NCBI RefSeq assembly: GCF_014982805.1
Contig: NZ_JADCKC010000001.1
Location: 558,001 to 622,000, forward strand
DNA from: Gemmiger gallinarum
Lineage (GTDB): Bacteria > Bacillota > Clostridia > Oscillospirales > Ruminococcaceae
Length of the DNA stretch: 64,000 nt
Direction of reading: 5' to 3'
Shown here piece after piece: positions 1-7,737 of this stretch. Numbering within the stretch: position 1 is the first letter of the stretch; the number at the start of each line of letters is the position of its first letter. The notes below the pieces were generated by a model. It saw nothing but the letters and a program-made list of their open reading frames with translations, did no database searches and was not told the DNA's origin. The translations under genes were made by a program, and so were the position numbers.

Positions 1-9
1 GGGCTTTGT

Positions 10-1407
10 GTGGTTTTTAACAGCGTCGTGTTTTTGTTTTCCTTTTTGCCGGTGGCGCTGCTGCTGTACTATGTAGTGCCCGGACGCCTGAAAAATGCGG
101 TGCTGCTGATCGAGAGCCTGATCTTTTTCTGCTCTGCCGGGACACGGTTCCTGCCGCTGATCGTACTTTTGGTGGCCGTCAACTACCTGTTCGGCCTGCT
201 CATTGATTACTGGGACAACCGGAGCAAGCTTCGCGTCATCGCGCTGATCCTGCCCATCCTCATCACGCTGGGGTCTTTGATCTTCTTCAAATACACCAAC
301 TTTCTTATCGAAATCATCAACCAGATCACCTCCGGCAATCTGAGCCAGCTGTCCTTCCTGGATGTGCTGCCCATGGGCATCAGCTACTATACCTTCAAGC
401 TCATCAGCTATGTGGCCGACATCTACTCCGGCAAGATCCGCGCCGAGCGCAATCCCGTCACCTTTGCCGCCTACGTTGTGATGTACCCCCAGCTGCTCAT
501 CGGCCCCATTGTCAAGTATCGTGACCTGGCCCCCGCCCTGCATACCTACAAGGGCCGCTGCAATCTTTCCCAGATTCAGGAAGGCGCCGAGATGTTTGTT
601 TTCGGCATGGCAAAAAAGGTCATCCTGGCCGATTCCATCGGAGCCCTTTGGACCGACATCCTCTCCCCTGAGATCGGTCTGGCCAACGCCTCCACACCGC
701 TGGCCTGGCTGGGAATTCTGGCCTATTCCTTGCAGCTGTACTTTGACTTTGCCGGATACTCTGAGATCAGCAACGGCCTGAGCAAAATGATGGGCTTTGA
801 CTGCCCCGCCAACTTCGATCTGCCTTATATTTCCGCCAGCATCACCGAATTCTGGCGGCGCTGGCACATCTCGCTGTCGTCCTGGTTCCGGGATTACGTT
901 TACATTCCTTTGGGCGGCAACCGTCTTGGACTGCCGCGGCAGATTCTGAACATGCTTGTGGTCTGGGCGCTGACCGGCATCTGGCACGGCGCCAACTGGA
1001 ACTTTATCTGCTGGGGCGTCTACTATTTCATCCTGCTGACCATTGAAAAAACCTTCCTGCTCAAGTATCTCAAGAAAGGCCGCATCTGGCCCCATATCTA
1101 TACCCTGTTCTTTGTGGTGCTGGGCTGGGGCATCTTTACCGCCGATGTGGAGGGCGCGCCGCTGCCTTTGCTGATGAGCCGGCTGTTCCTCCCCCAGGGT
1201 GGTGTCTCGGCGCTGTATTATCTGCGCAACTACGGCGTGCTGCTGATTCTGGCCGTTTTCTGCTCCACCGCACTGCCGGGCAAAATCTGGCAGAGGGCCA
1301 AACGTCATACCCCCGCACGGCTGGTTATTCTGGCCGCGGTGATGATCCTCTCAACAGCTTTCATCATTGCCGCCACCAACAACACACCGCTGTATGCACA
1401 ATTCTGA
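10..1407 (+). CDS. MBOAT family O-acyltransferase (AlgI/DltB-like)
   Basis: Polytopic membrane acyltransferase of 465 residues, the usual size for AlgI-type MBOAT proteins. These move acyl (usually acetyl) groups across the membrane onto extracellular polysaccharide or teichoic acid. The N-terminus MVFNSVVFLF is the typical MBOAT opening, which supports the GTG start at 10, although the ribosome site lies outside the window. The MBOAT core is visible: EFWRRWHISLSSWFRDY around residues 280-296 and the invariant catalytic His in GIWHGANWNF near residue 325. About ten or more hydrophobic segments are present. The next gene, 16 bases downstream, encodes a DHHW/AlgX-type partner, so the pair forms a surface O-acetylation unit. 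The polymer substrate cannot be read from the sequence. Confidence 0.93.
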   Translation: MVFNSVVFLFSFLPVALLLYYVVPGRLKNAVLLIESLIFFCSAGTRFLPLIVLLVAVNYLFGLLIDYWDNRSKLRVIALILPILITLGSLIFFKYTNFLIEIINQITSGNLSQLSFLDVLPMGISYYTFKLISYVADIYSGKIRAERNPVTFAAYVVMYPQLLIGPIVKYRDLAPALHTYKGRCNLSQIQEGAEMFVFGMAKKVILADSIGALWTDILSPEIGLANASTPLAWLGILAYSLQLYFDFAGYSEISNGLSKMMGFDCPANFDLPYISASITEFWRRWHISLSSWFRDYVYIPLGGNRLGLPRQILNMLVVWALTGIWHGANWNFICWGVYYFILLTIEKTFLLKYLKKGRIWPHIYTLFFVVLGWGIFTADVEGAPLPLLMSRLFLPQGGVSALYYLRNYGVLLILAVFCSTALPGKIWQRAKRHTPARLVILAAVMILSTAFIIAATNNTPLYAQF

Positions 1408-1423
1408 CAGGAGGTGCCTTGCG

Positions 1424-2617
1424 ATGAAACAAACTTACCACGCCGCACACAGCGGCAAAGCCCGCGGCATCGCCGGATATGCCTCCCTGATCCTGTTTTT
1501 TGTCCTGCTGTTCGGATTTGCCGTACTGAACCTGTTCTGGCCCAAGCGGACCCTGTCCGAGCTGGAGAACCGCAAACTTGCCCAGATGCCTTCCATCAGC
1601 TGGAAAACCCTGACCAGCGGCGACTGGTTTGAAGATTTCTCCTCCTACGTGCAGGATCAGGTGGCCTTCCGTGACGGCTGGATCGACCTGCAGAGCGATT
1701 TCAACGCTCTCTGCCTGCAAAAAGTAGAGCAAAACGGCATTCTGCTGGGCAAGGATCACTGGATGTTCACCAAGAATTTCGGCACCCCCGACACCAAGCA
1801 GCTGGACAAAAACATCAAGGCTGTGGCCGAGTTCGGAGCCCGCTATCCCGGCCGTGTGACTTTTCTGCTGGCGCCGTCGGCCAGCGTGATCTACCCCGAG
1901 GAGCTTCCCTTCGCCGCTCCCATGGTGGACGAAGACGCTATGCTGGACGATATCTTTTCTCAGGTTTCTCCCTCTGCCTCGGTCATTGATCTGCGCCCTG
2001 TCTACACCGCCGCCAAGGAAGATTACCCCTACTACCGCACCGACCATCACTGGACCACCCACGGCGCCTATCTGGCTTACGAGCAGTTCTGCACATTAAA
2101 GGGACTGGCACCTTTCGACCTCTCCGCCCATGAGGCCGTGGAGGTTCCGGATTTTTACGGCACCCATTATTCTTCCACCCGGTTCTGGAATGTGGAGCCG
2201 GACACCATCACCTACTATCCGCTGGACAACCCCATGACCGTCTACCAGGTCAACGGCGAGGCCGATTTCAGCACTGCCGAAACCGCCTCCATGGTAGACA
2301 CCGAAAAGTTTGAGACCCGCGACAAATACGCAGCTTTCCTGGGGGGCAACAACGGATATTCCGTGATTGAGGGCGACGGCGAGGGTTCGATCCTGGTCAT
2401 CAAGGACAGTTACGCCAACAGCTTTGTCCCCTATCTGACCGCCAATTATGCCAAAATCGGCGTTATCGATTTCCGAAACTACGCTTTTGGTCCTGACTCC
2501 ATCATTGAGCAGGAGGGCTACGATCAGATTCTGGTCCTCTACAACTTCCAGACCTTCCTCACAGACACCAAGGTCATCTATCTGAACCGGCCGACCTCGC
2601 TCAAAACCGACTCCTGA
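1424..2617 (+). CDS. DHHW family protein (AlgX/AlgJ-like acetylation partner)
   Basis: A 397-residue protein with one N-terminal membrane anchor (about residues 15-40) and an extracytoplasmic SGNH-hydrolase-like domain. The family-defining motif is seen as TDHHWTTHGAY near residue 206, and a later KDSYANSFVPYL segment carries the second conserved block. DHHW proteins work with MBOAT acyltransferases, taking the acetyl group outside the membrane and passing it to a glycan. The start is the ATG at 1424, preceded by GGAGG (1410-1414) eight to ten bases upstream; an open frame runs further upstream inside the MBOAT gene but has no ribosome site. Co-transcribed with the MBOAT gene and followed by a terminator at 2656-2697. 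Confidence 0.9.
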   Translation: MKQTYHAAHSGKARGIAGYASLILFFVLLFGFAVLNLFWPKRTLSELENRKLAQMPSISWKTLTSGDWFEDFSSYVQDQVAFRDGWIDLQSDFNALCLQKVEQNGILLGKDHWMFTKNFGTPDTKQLDKNIKAVAEFGARYPGRVTFLLAPSASVIYPEELPFAAPMVDEDAMLDDIFSQVSPSASVIDLRPVYTAAKEDYPYYRTDHHWTTHGAYLAYEQFCTLKGLAPFDLSAHEAVEVPDFYGTHYSSTRFWNVEPDTITYYPLDNPMTVYQVNGEADFSTAETASMVDTEKFETRDKYAAFLGGNNGYSVIEGDGEGSILVIKDSYANSFVPYLTANYAKIGVIDFRNYAFGPDSIIEQEGYDQILVLYNFQTFLTDTKVIYLNRPTSLKTDS

Positions 2618-2655
2618 CAATTCTGCCCTTCGTTAAGGGTATATCCAAGCATAGG

Positions 2656-2697
2656 AAAACCCCGTCCCTTCCACACTGGAAGCGGGCGGGGTTTTTG
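2656..2697. terminator. Bidirectional rho-independent terminator
   Basis: Hairpin with arms AAAACCCCGTCC and CGGGCGGGGTTTT around CTTCCACACTGGAAG. A T-run follows on the plus strand and T(4) follows on the minus strand. It closes the MBOAT/DHHW operon from one side and the gerA operon from the other. Confidence 0.85.
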
Positions 2698-2712
2698 TCT
2701 GCACAGGTCCTT

Positions 2713-3672
2713 TTACGCAAATTCCACCGAGAGGACGGCGGGCAGGCCATCGTCAGGCTTTCCCTGCAGGCAGGTCTGCCAGAAAGACAGGCGGAACGGA
2801 TCAGCTCCCATCGCCTTCAGATCGGTACACATCTGAGAAAAGGCATTCTGCAGTTCTTCGGCAAGAAGCTGCCGGAGCTGTTCCTCTCCCCGGGGGACCT
2901 GGTCGGTCAGCGCCGTAAGGCTGGTATCCTCAAGGCGGAGAAACACACACGTCTGACTGCTCTGTGCCTGCACCAGAACCGACGCGCTTGTCCGGCAGGA
3001 GATGCTGTCGTCGGCAAAGACAAACTCCAGCTGACGGCTCTGTCCACTCAAAACCGCCGCCAGCTGGGCCCGTACCGGCTCCACATAGCGAATCGTCTGC
3101 TGTCCCCTGCAAAGCACTGCAAACCCGTAGTCATCCCCCTGCCAGCAGGGCAGCTCCGCCTCTTCCCCCTGACACAGTACCGATTCCAGCCCGCAGCAGA
3201 GTTGATACTTTTTTTCGGCCGCCTGCATTTCATCGTAGAGTTGTCCCGCCGTCTCCTGAAGGCGGCTGACCGTACGGTCGTCAAGAAGGAACAGCGTGAT
3301 TTCCGGGGAAGGCTGGGCTGTTTCATACAGGAGAGCCGCAAACCCCTGCAGTTCCTCCCAACTGCAATGGAAAGGCAGCGCAACCAAGTCGGTCAGTCCA
3401 TAGAACATAACGCCGTCCAGTCCTGCTTCGGCATCAGCAAGTGCCTGTGCGGGGGTATCCCCTTTCCCGGACGCAACGTTGTAATCGGAGGAATCCTCGC
3501 TCTGCTGATCCTGGAGAAGCAGCACGGCATGAGAGCTGCCGCCTTCCTTGGCAAAAAAAATTGCACGCACGATCTCGCGCTCAACCAGCGGACGCCCTGC
3601 ACAGCCTGCAAACAGAAATGCGGCCGCTGCCGCCATCAGGCACGTTTTGGCGCAGCGAATCCAGTAAGCCAT
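2713..3672 (-). CDS. gerAC: Spore germination lipoprotein GerAC (Ger(x)C family)
   Basis: A 319-residue lipoprotein that forms the C subunit of a nutrient germinant receptor, anchored on the outer face of the inner spore membrane. The N-terminus MAYWIRCAKTCLMAAAAAFLFAGC ends in a lipobox with Cys near residue 24. The interior is short for the family (B. subtilis GerAC is about 370 residues). The ATG at 3672 is preceded by AGGAGGAA, so I start here and not at the upstream in-frame ATG at 3774. The gene begins 37 bases inside the end of gerAB, typical of translational coupling in gerA operons. The match rests mainly on lipobox, size and operon position; sequence identity to GerAC looks weak by eye. 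Confidence 0.8.
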   Translation of the reverse strand: MAYWIRCAKTCLMAAAAAFLFAGCAGRPLVEREIVRAIFFAKEGGSSHAVLLLQDQQSEDSSDYNVASGKGDTPAQALADAEAGLDGVMFYGLTDLVALPFHCSWEELQGFAALLYETAQPSPEITLFLLDDRTVSRLQETAGQLYDEMQAAEKKYQLCCGLESVLCQGEEAELPCWQGDDYGFAVLCRGQQTIRYVEPVRAQLAAVLSGQSRQLEFVFADDSISCRTSASVLVQAQSSQTCVFLRLEDTSLTALTDQVPRGEEQLRQLLAEELQNAFSQMCTDLKAMGADPFRLSFWQTCLQGKPDDGLPAVLSVEFA

Positions 3673-4640
3673 CGTATTCCTCCTAACCCGGCAGCCAGCG
3701 CCGTAAATCCCCAGGCAGCAGCGTTGCGCACTGCCGACATCATAGCAAAATCCCAGTTTTTTGCCACCGCACACAGCAGCAGCATCAAAGCCAGATAGCC
3801 GGCAAAAAACGGCATCGCTGTCAGACTGTTTTCATCCGTGCGGGGCCCTCCTGCCAGACGGGTCACTGCATACAGGTGCAGGGCCAGTTTGACCGAGACT
3901 GCCATGGTCCAGACGATCAGCTGGAGCCATTCCAGACGGTCAAAGACCGAAAGGGCACCGCAGCGTGCCGCCTGGTGCAGCGGATTCTCGGCATCGGGCA
4001 TTGCCGCGCCGAAGAACAGCTCCAGCAGCAGATGCACCCCCACGTTGAAGACAGCCCCAAACACGGCAAGGCGCACGACGGTATGACTGCCCCGCTTTTC
4101 GTGGTCCGGCCAGAGGGCTGGCAGCAGAAGCTCGGGATACAGCGTGCACTGTGCCCCCATCGCTCTGCGCCAGGCTGCGGCGTCCAGCGCCACCGTCTGG
4201 AGATTGACCACCCGCAGCCGTTCCGCCACCGAAAGCACCAGAACCACACAGGCTGCCAGCAGCAGCCCCAGCACCACATTGGCCGTCTGTGCAATGGCAG
4301 ATACCCTGCGCAGATAGGCAACGGGAATCAGCACTGTCAGGCAGATCCCGAAAAGGCTGACCACATCGGGATACACCGCCACATACAGCTGCCACAGGCT
4401 CAAAATATCCAGCACCGAGCCCGCCAGCAAAAGGGCTATAAACGCCCAGCGCAGCAGCCGGCACTGGACCAGCGGCCAGACCCGCGCAAAGACAAGTCCC
4501 GCTGCCGCCGTTACCAGAATGCCGGACAACAATGTTGCAAGTCCCTCTCTGGTCCAGAAGAGTGTCTGGGCACGCAGCAGCACATTGACGAACAGACCCA
4601 GCTGCAGCGCTCCGTACAGGCTCGGGTTGTCACGTTTCAT
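3636..4640 (-). CDS. gerAB: Spore germination permease GerAB
   Basis: A 334-residue integral membrane protein, B subunit of the germinant receptor, from the Spore_permease branch of the amino acid-polyamine transporter superfamily. Known B subunits bind the nutrient (amino acid or sugar) in the inner spore membrane. About ten hydrophobic segments cover the whole length, as expected; the family average is 360-365 residues. I start at the ATG at 4640 (MKRDNPSLYG), which overlaps the end of gerAA by 11 bases; another in-frame ATG lies five codons upstream (MWWARM), and the ribosome site is not clear for either. Flanked by gerAA and gerAC in the canonical order. Confidence 0.87.
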   Translation of the reverse strand: MKRDNPSLYGALQLGLFVNVLLRAQTLFWTREGLATLLSGILVTAAAGLVFARVWPLVQCRLLRWAFIALLLAGSVLDILSLWQLYVAVYPDVVSLFGICLTVLIPVAYLRRVSAIAQTANVVLGLLLAACVVLVLSVAERLRVVNLQTVALDAAAWRRAMGAQCTLYPELLLPALWPDHEKRGSHTVVRLAVFGAVFNVGVHLLLELFFGAAMPDAENPLHQAARCGALSVFDRLEWLQLIVWTMAVSVKLALHLYAVTRLAGGPRTDENSLTAMPFFAGYLALMLLLCAVAKNWDFAMMSAVRNAAAWGFTALAAGLGGIRWLTGFAAPKRA

Positions 4641-6075
4641 CCTTGCCCACCACATATCCTTTCTCGGCCAGCTTGCTCCAGATCGTCCGCACGATACCAT
4701 CCTGCCATGCCGCCCGGCCGAGAGGCATCAGCGGAAAGAGGTAGTCGTATCCAAAGGGTTCGGTGCCGCAGGCCATAGCCAGAATGATAACCGCACCGCC
4801 TGCAAGTCCCGGCAAGCCGAAAGCTCCCGCCAGCACAATAACGATGAAGCGGAACAGGATGGACTGTTCATACAGCGACGGCACCGCTAAAGTTGCCACT
4901 GTGGCTGCTGCCGCCATGGTAAGAACAGGGATGCTGACGATTCCCGCAGAGACCGCCGTTTCCCCCAGGATCAGTGCCCCCACCAGGCTGACGGTGTGGC
5001 CGATGGATTTTGGGGCCCGCAGCCCCGCCTCCCGCACAATCTCCAGCAGCAGCGTCACCCCCAGCATCTCCAACATGAGCGGCAGGGGCGTGGAGGCTTC
5101 GGCCTGTGCCAGCTTGGCCAGCAGTTTGATGGGAATGGTCTCGGGGGCAAATTCCACCGCCATGACATACAAGCCCGGCCCGAACACCGACAGCAGAAAG
5201 GCGATATATTTCAGAACGCGGATCATCCCTGCAAATACCGCTCCCGAGGAATAGTCATCCAGACTTTCAAAATGCTCGCTGAAAAAGCTGGGCACCACCA
5301 TGGCATAGGGACTGCCCGATACCAGAATCACCGCTTTGCCCTCACACAGGCGGGCACACGCGGTAGCGGGGCGCTCGGTATAGGCAGCAGCCGGGAAGAG
5401 ATTCAGCTTGTCCTGCTTGAGAAAGGATGCAAAGTAGGCGCTGTCCAGCAGAACAGGAATCCGGATCTGTTCCAGACGGCGCCGGAGCGTGTCGATCATC
5501 TCCGGCGGAGCCAGTTCGCGGTCGTAGCAGAGGCAGTACTCGGTCTTGGCATGCGTGTTTGCGGTTTTCACCTCGGCCACCAGGGTATCTGTGCGGAACT
5601 GCCGCCGCAAAAGGGAAATATTGTTGCGCAAAAGCTCCGTAAAAGCCTCCTGTGGACCACGGATGTCCCCTTCCCCGTTGGGCTGTCCCACCGAGCGCTG
5701 GGGCATCTCCTGGGTGGAGACTGCCATGGCGGCGGGGCAGCCGTCGATGAGCAGCACCGACATACCGGCAGACAGCTTTTCCACCAGGTCGGTCCTAACC
5801 CGGATGGGTGTGCTCTCCGCAGGAATCACACTGCGCGTCAGCAGATAGGTCAGCAGCTGACGGCCGTCACGGGCGGGTACCGGGCAGCGTTCCAGCGCGT
5901 CCAGTGCCATGACCCACAGTTTTTCCGGTGAGGAAATGCCGGTAAACAGAGCAATGGCACAGGGGATCTGCCCCAGTGTCAGCTTCTTGGTATAAAAGTC
6001 CGACGATGCGCCAAAAATCTGCTGCAGATACGCAAGGTTCTGCCCCAGGGACGCACTCAGTTTTTGCTTTGGCAA
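4630..6075 (-). CDS. gerAA: Spore germination protein GerAA
   Basis: A 481-residue A subunit of the germinant receptor. The soluble N-terminal domain includes the family motif DG.PAAM seen as IDGCPAAMAVST, followed by the PRGPQEAFTE-like segment GPQEAFTELLRNN. The C-terminal half has about five membrane segments with the conserved EFAPETIPIKLL stretch. A subunits are now thought to form the ion-channel part of the receptor. No ATG is available in frame. I read a TTG start at 6075 with AGGAGAGGGG ten bases upstream. An ATG with perfect spacing (6079) lies in a different frame and gives only an 88-codon frame-shifted product. Divergent from the DUF421 gene. Confidence 0.9.
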   Translation of the reverse strand: MPKQKLSASLGQNLAYLQQIFGASSDFYTKKLTLGQIPCAIALFTGISSPEKLWVMALDALERCPVPARDGRQLLTYLLTRSVIPAESTPIRVRTDLVEKLSAGMSVLLIDGCPAAMAVSTQEMPQRSVGQPNGEGDIRGPQEAFTELLRNNISLLRRQFRTDTLVAEVKTANTHAKTEYCLCYDRELAPPEMIDTLRRRLEQIRIPVLLDSAYFASFLKQDKLNLFPAAAYTERPATACARLCEGKAVILVSGSPYAMVVPSFFSEHFESLDDYSSGAVFAGMIRVLKYIAFLLSVFGPGLYVMAVEFAPETIPIKLLAKLAQAEASTPLPLMLEMLGVTLLLEIVREAGLRAPKSIGHTVSLVGALILGETAVSAGIVSIPVLTMAAAATVATLAVPSLYEQSILFRFIVIVLAGAFGLPGLAGGAVIILAMACGTEPFGYDYLFPLMPLGRAAWQDGIVRTIWSKLAEKGYVVGKDET

Positions 6076-6166
6076 AATGCATCAGCCCCTCTCCTGTGCG
6101 GCCGGAAACGGCCTCATGCATTAGTGTTGCCACACATTGGGCCGAATATCAGCGGCGAGGTGCAAT

Positions 6167-6820
6167 ATGCTTTCATCTATCACACGGACACTGGTCATCT
6201 ATATCGTCGCCATTGCTGCCATGCGGCTGATGGGCAAGCGGCAGCTGGCCGAGCTGCAGCCATCCGAGCTGGTGACCACTTTCCTCATATCCAATGTAGC
6301 TTCCATCTGCATCGATGAGCCGGAGCTTCCCCTCTTTGCCAGCCTGACCCCCATTCTGCTCATTACCGCACTGGAGATTTTCAATTCTACCCTGGCATGG
6401 TACTGCCCCCGCTATGCCCGGCTGCTTTTCGGCAATCCCGTCACCGTCATCCGCAACGGCGTTGTGGATCAGGAAGCGCTGCGGCATCTGCGCATCACTC
6501 CCAACGATCTGGCGGAATCCCTGCGGGAGGCCCAGGTATTTTCGCCGGGAGATGTTATATGGGGCGTCATTGAGTCCAACGGCAGCCTCAGCGTGGCAAA
6601 AAAGCCGGAGGGAGACGAGCCGCCCCCCATGCTGCCCATCCTCATCGACCGGCACCTCTACCGGGACAATCTGGAAGCCCTCGGCTTTGACGACAGCTGG
6701 TTGGAGCAGCAGCTGAGCGAGGCGGGAATTGCCTCCCCACAGGTTCTGATTTTGCTGTCCAACGGAAAGGAAACTGTGCTGATACCAAAAAAGGCCGCCC
6801 CGAAGGGCGGCCAAAACTGA
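6167..6820 (+). CDS. DUF421 / YetF family membrane protein
   Basis: A 217-residue protein with about three N-terminal membrane segments and a cytoplasmic C-terminal DUF421 domain. Recognisable family blocks are RLMGKRQLAELQPSELV near residue 18 and RLLFGNPVTVIRNGVVD around residue 85, with a second YetF subdomain later. Members in spore formers are inner-membrane proteins implicated in spore germination kinetics or lipid-related functions; the exact role is not settled. The ATG at 6167 has GGCGAGGTG seven bases upstream. It sits directly downstream of a divergent gerA operon and directly upstream of a DUF4363 gene, which is its common partner. Confidence 0.87.
   Translation: MLSSITRTLVIYIVAIAAMRLMGKRQLAELQPSELVTTFLISNVASICIDEPELPLFASLTPILLITALEIFNSTLAWYCPRYARLLFGNPVTVIRNGVVDQEALRHLRITPNDLAESLREAQVFSPGDVIWGVIESNGSLSVAKKPEGDEPPPMLPILIDRHLYRDNLEALGFDDSWLEQQLSEAGIASPQVLILLSNGKETVLIPKKAAPKGGQN
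6786..6812 (-). terminator. Minus-strand terminator inside the DUF421 gene end
   Basis: Perfect 8-bp hairpin GGCCGCCC-CGAA-GGGCGGCC (6793-6812). The seven A residues at 6786-6792 become the U-run on the minus strand; the plus strand has no T-run after it. It would stop transcripts of nrdR (ends 7233) after they cross the DUF4363 gene in antisense. Confidence 0.6.
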
Positions 6821-6884
6821 ACCGGATAATTGTACTTGCCATAATGCTTTCACAACGCAATATGGCGGGAAGGGGTCTTGCCGT

Positions 6885-7253
6885 ATGAAACGCAATCTTT
6901 ACGCCGTGCTGCTGCTGTCGGTACTGCTTGCCGTCGTATACGGTTCCGGACGGGCAGTATCGGGCTGCATTGGCCAAACAGAGCAGGAACTGTACGTCGC
7001 TTACCGTCTGGCAATGGACGGACAGTACCCCGATGCCGCGGAAGCCTACCGGACCACGGCGGAAAACAACCGCAGACGCAGTCTGGTACTCTGCCTCTTT
7101 GTGCGCAGAAGCCTGCTGGACAAAATCAACGAGACGCTGGCAACACTGGAGCATTACGCTTTGCCGGACAACCCTGCAGACCTGGCTGTGGAGACAGCCC
7201 GTGCCTTTGCCCAGCTGGAACAGCTGGAAGAATCATTTATCGCTGTTTTTTGA
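6885..7253 (+). CDS. DUF4363 family protein
   Basis: A 122-residue protein with an N-terminal hydrophobic segment ([20 protein letters not shown], a signal anchor) and a mostly helical remainder. The DUF4363 family is small, membrane-tethered and normally encoded next to DUF421/YetF proteins; this arrangement is repeated here 64 bases after the DUF421 gene. The assignment uses size, topology and that pairing. The ATG at 6885 is preceded by AAGGGG about nine bases upstream. The last 21 bases overlap tail-to-tail with nrdR on the other strand. Confidence 0.72.
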   Translation: MKRNLYAVLLLSVLLAVVYGSGRAVSGCIGQTEQELYVAYRLAMDGQYPDAAEAYRTTAENNRRRSLVLCLFVRRSLLDKINETLATLEHYALPDNPADLAVETARAFAQLEQLEESFIAVF

Positions 7254-7706
7254 GCGGTTGTCCAGCATATCCTTGAGTTCTTCCATGAACGTGTTGACAT
7301 CACTGAACTGGCGGTAGACCGAGGCGAACCGCACATAGGCCACATCGTCGATGTGCTTGAGCTGGTCCATGGCCAGGTCACCGATGTACATGGACGAAAC
7401 CTCGCGGTCGTAGGAGTTGAGCAGTGTCTGCTCAATGTTGCTGACCGCCGCTTCCAGCTGCTGGTAGCTGACCGGGCGCTTTTCACAGGCGCGCAGCATG
7501 CCGTTGAGCAGCTTCTGACGGTCAAACACTTCCCGCGAATGGTCGCGCTTGACGACCATCAGCGGCACGGTCTCCACGATCTCATAGGTCGTGAAGCGCT
7601 TTTTGCAGCTCAGGCATTCCCGGCGGCGGCGAATTTTTTCGCCGTCTTCCGTGGGACGCGAGTCAATGACCTTGGAGTCGATCTCACCACAATACGGACA
7701 TTTCAT
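7233..7706 (-). CDS. nrdR: Transcriptional repressor NrdR
   Basis: A 157-residue repressor of ribonucleotide reductase genes. The N-terminal zinc ribbon has Cys3, Cys6, Cys31 and Cys34 (MKCPYCG and ECLSCKKRF), followed by an ATP-cone domain from about residue 46 to 136 that senses ATP/dATP. Length and motifs are fully typical. It is the third gene of a run aminotransferase-secDF-nrdR; the gap to secDF is 31 bases. No ribonucleotide reductase gene is present in the window, so its targets are elsewhere. Its 3' end overlaps the convergent DUF4363 gene by 21 bases. Confidence 0.97.
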   Translation of the reverse strand: MKCPYCGEIDSKVIDSRPTEDGEKIRRRRECLSCKKRFTTYEIVETVPLMVVKRDHSREVFDRQKLLNGMLRACEKRPVSYQQLEAAVSNIEQTLLNSYDREVSSMYIGDLAMDQLKHIDDVAYVRFASVYRQFSDVNTFMEELKDMLDNRSKNSDK

Positions 7707-7737
7707 CAGGGTTCCCTCCCGTTAGGTGTCGGATGTG

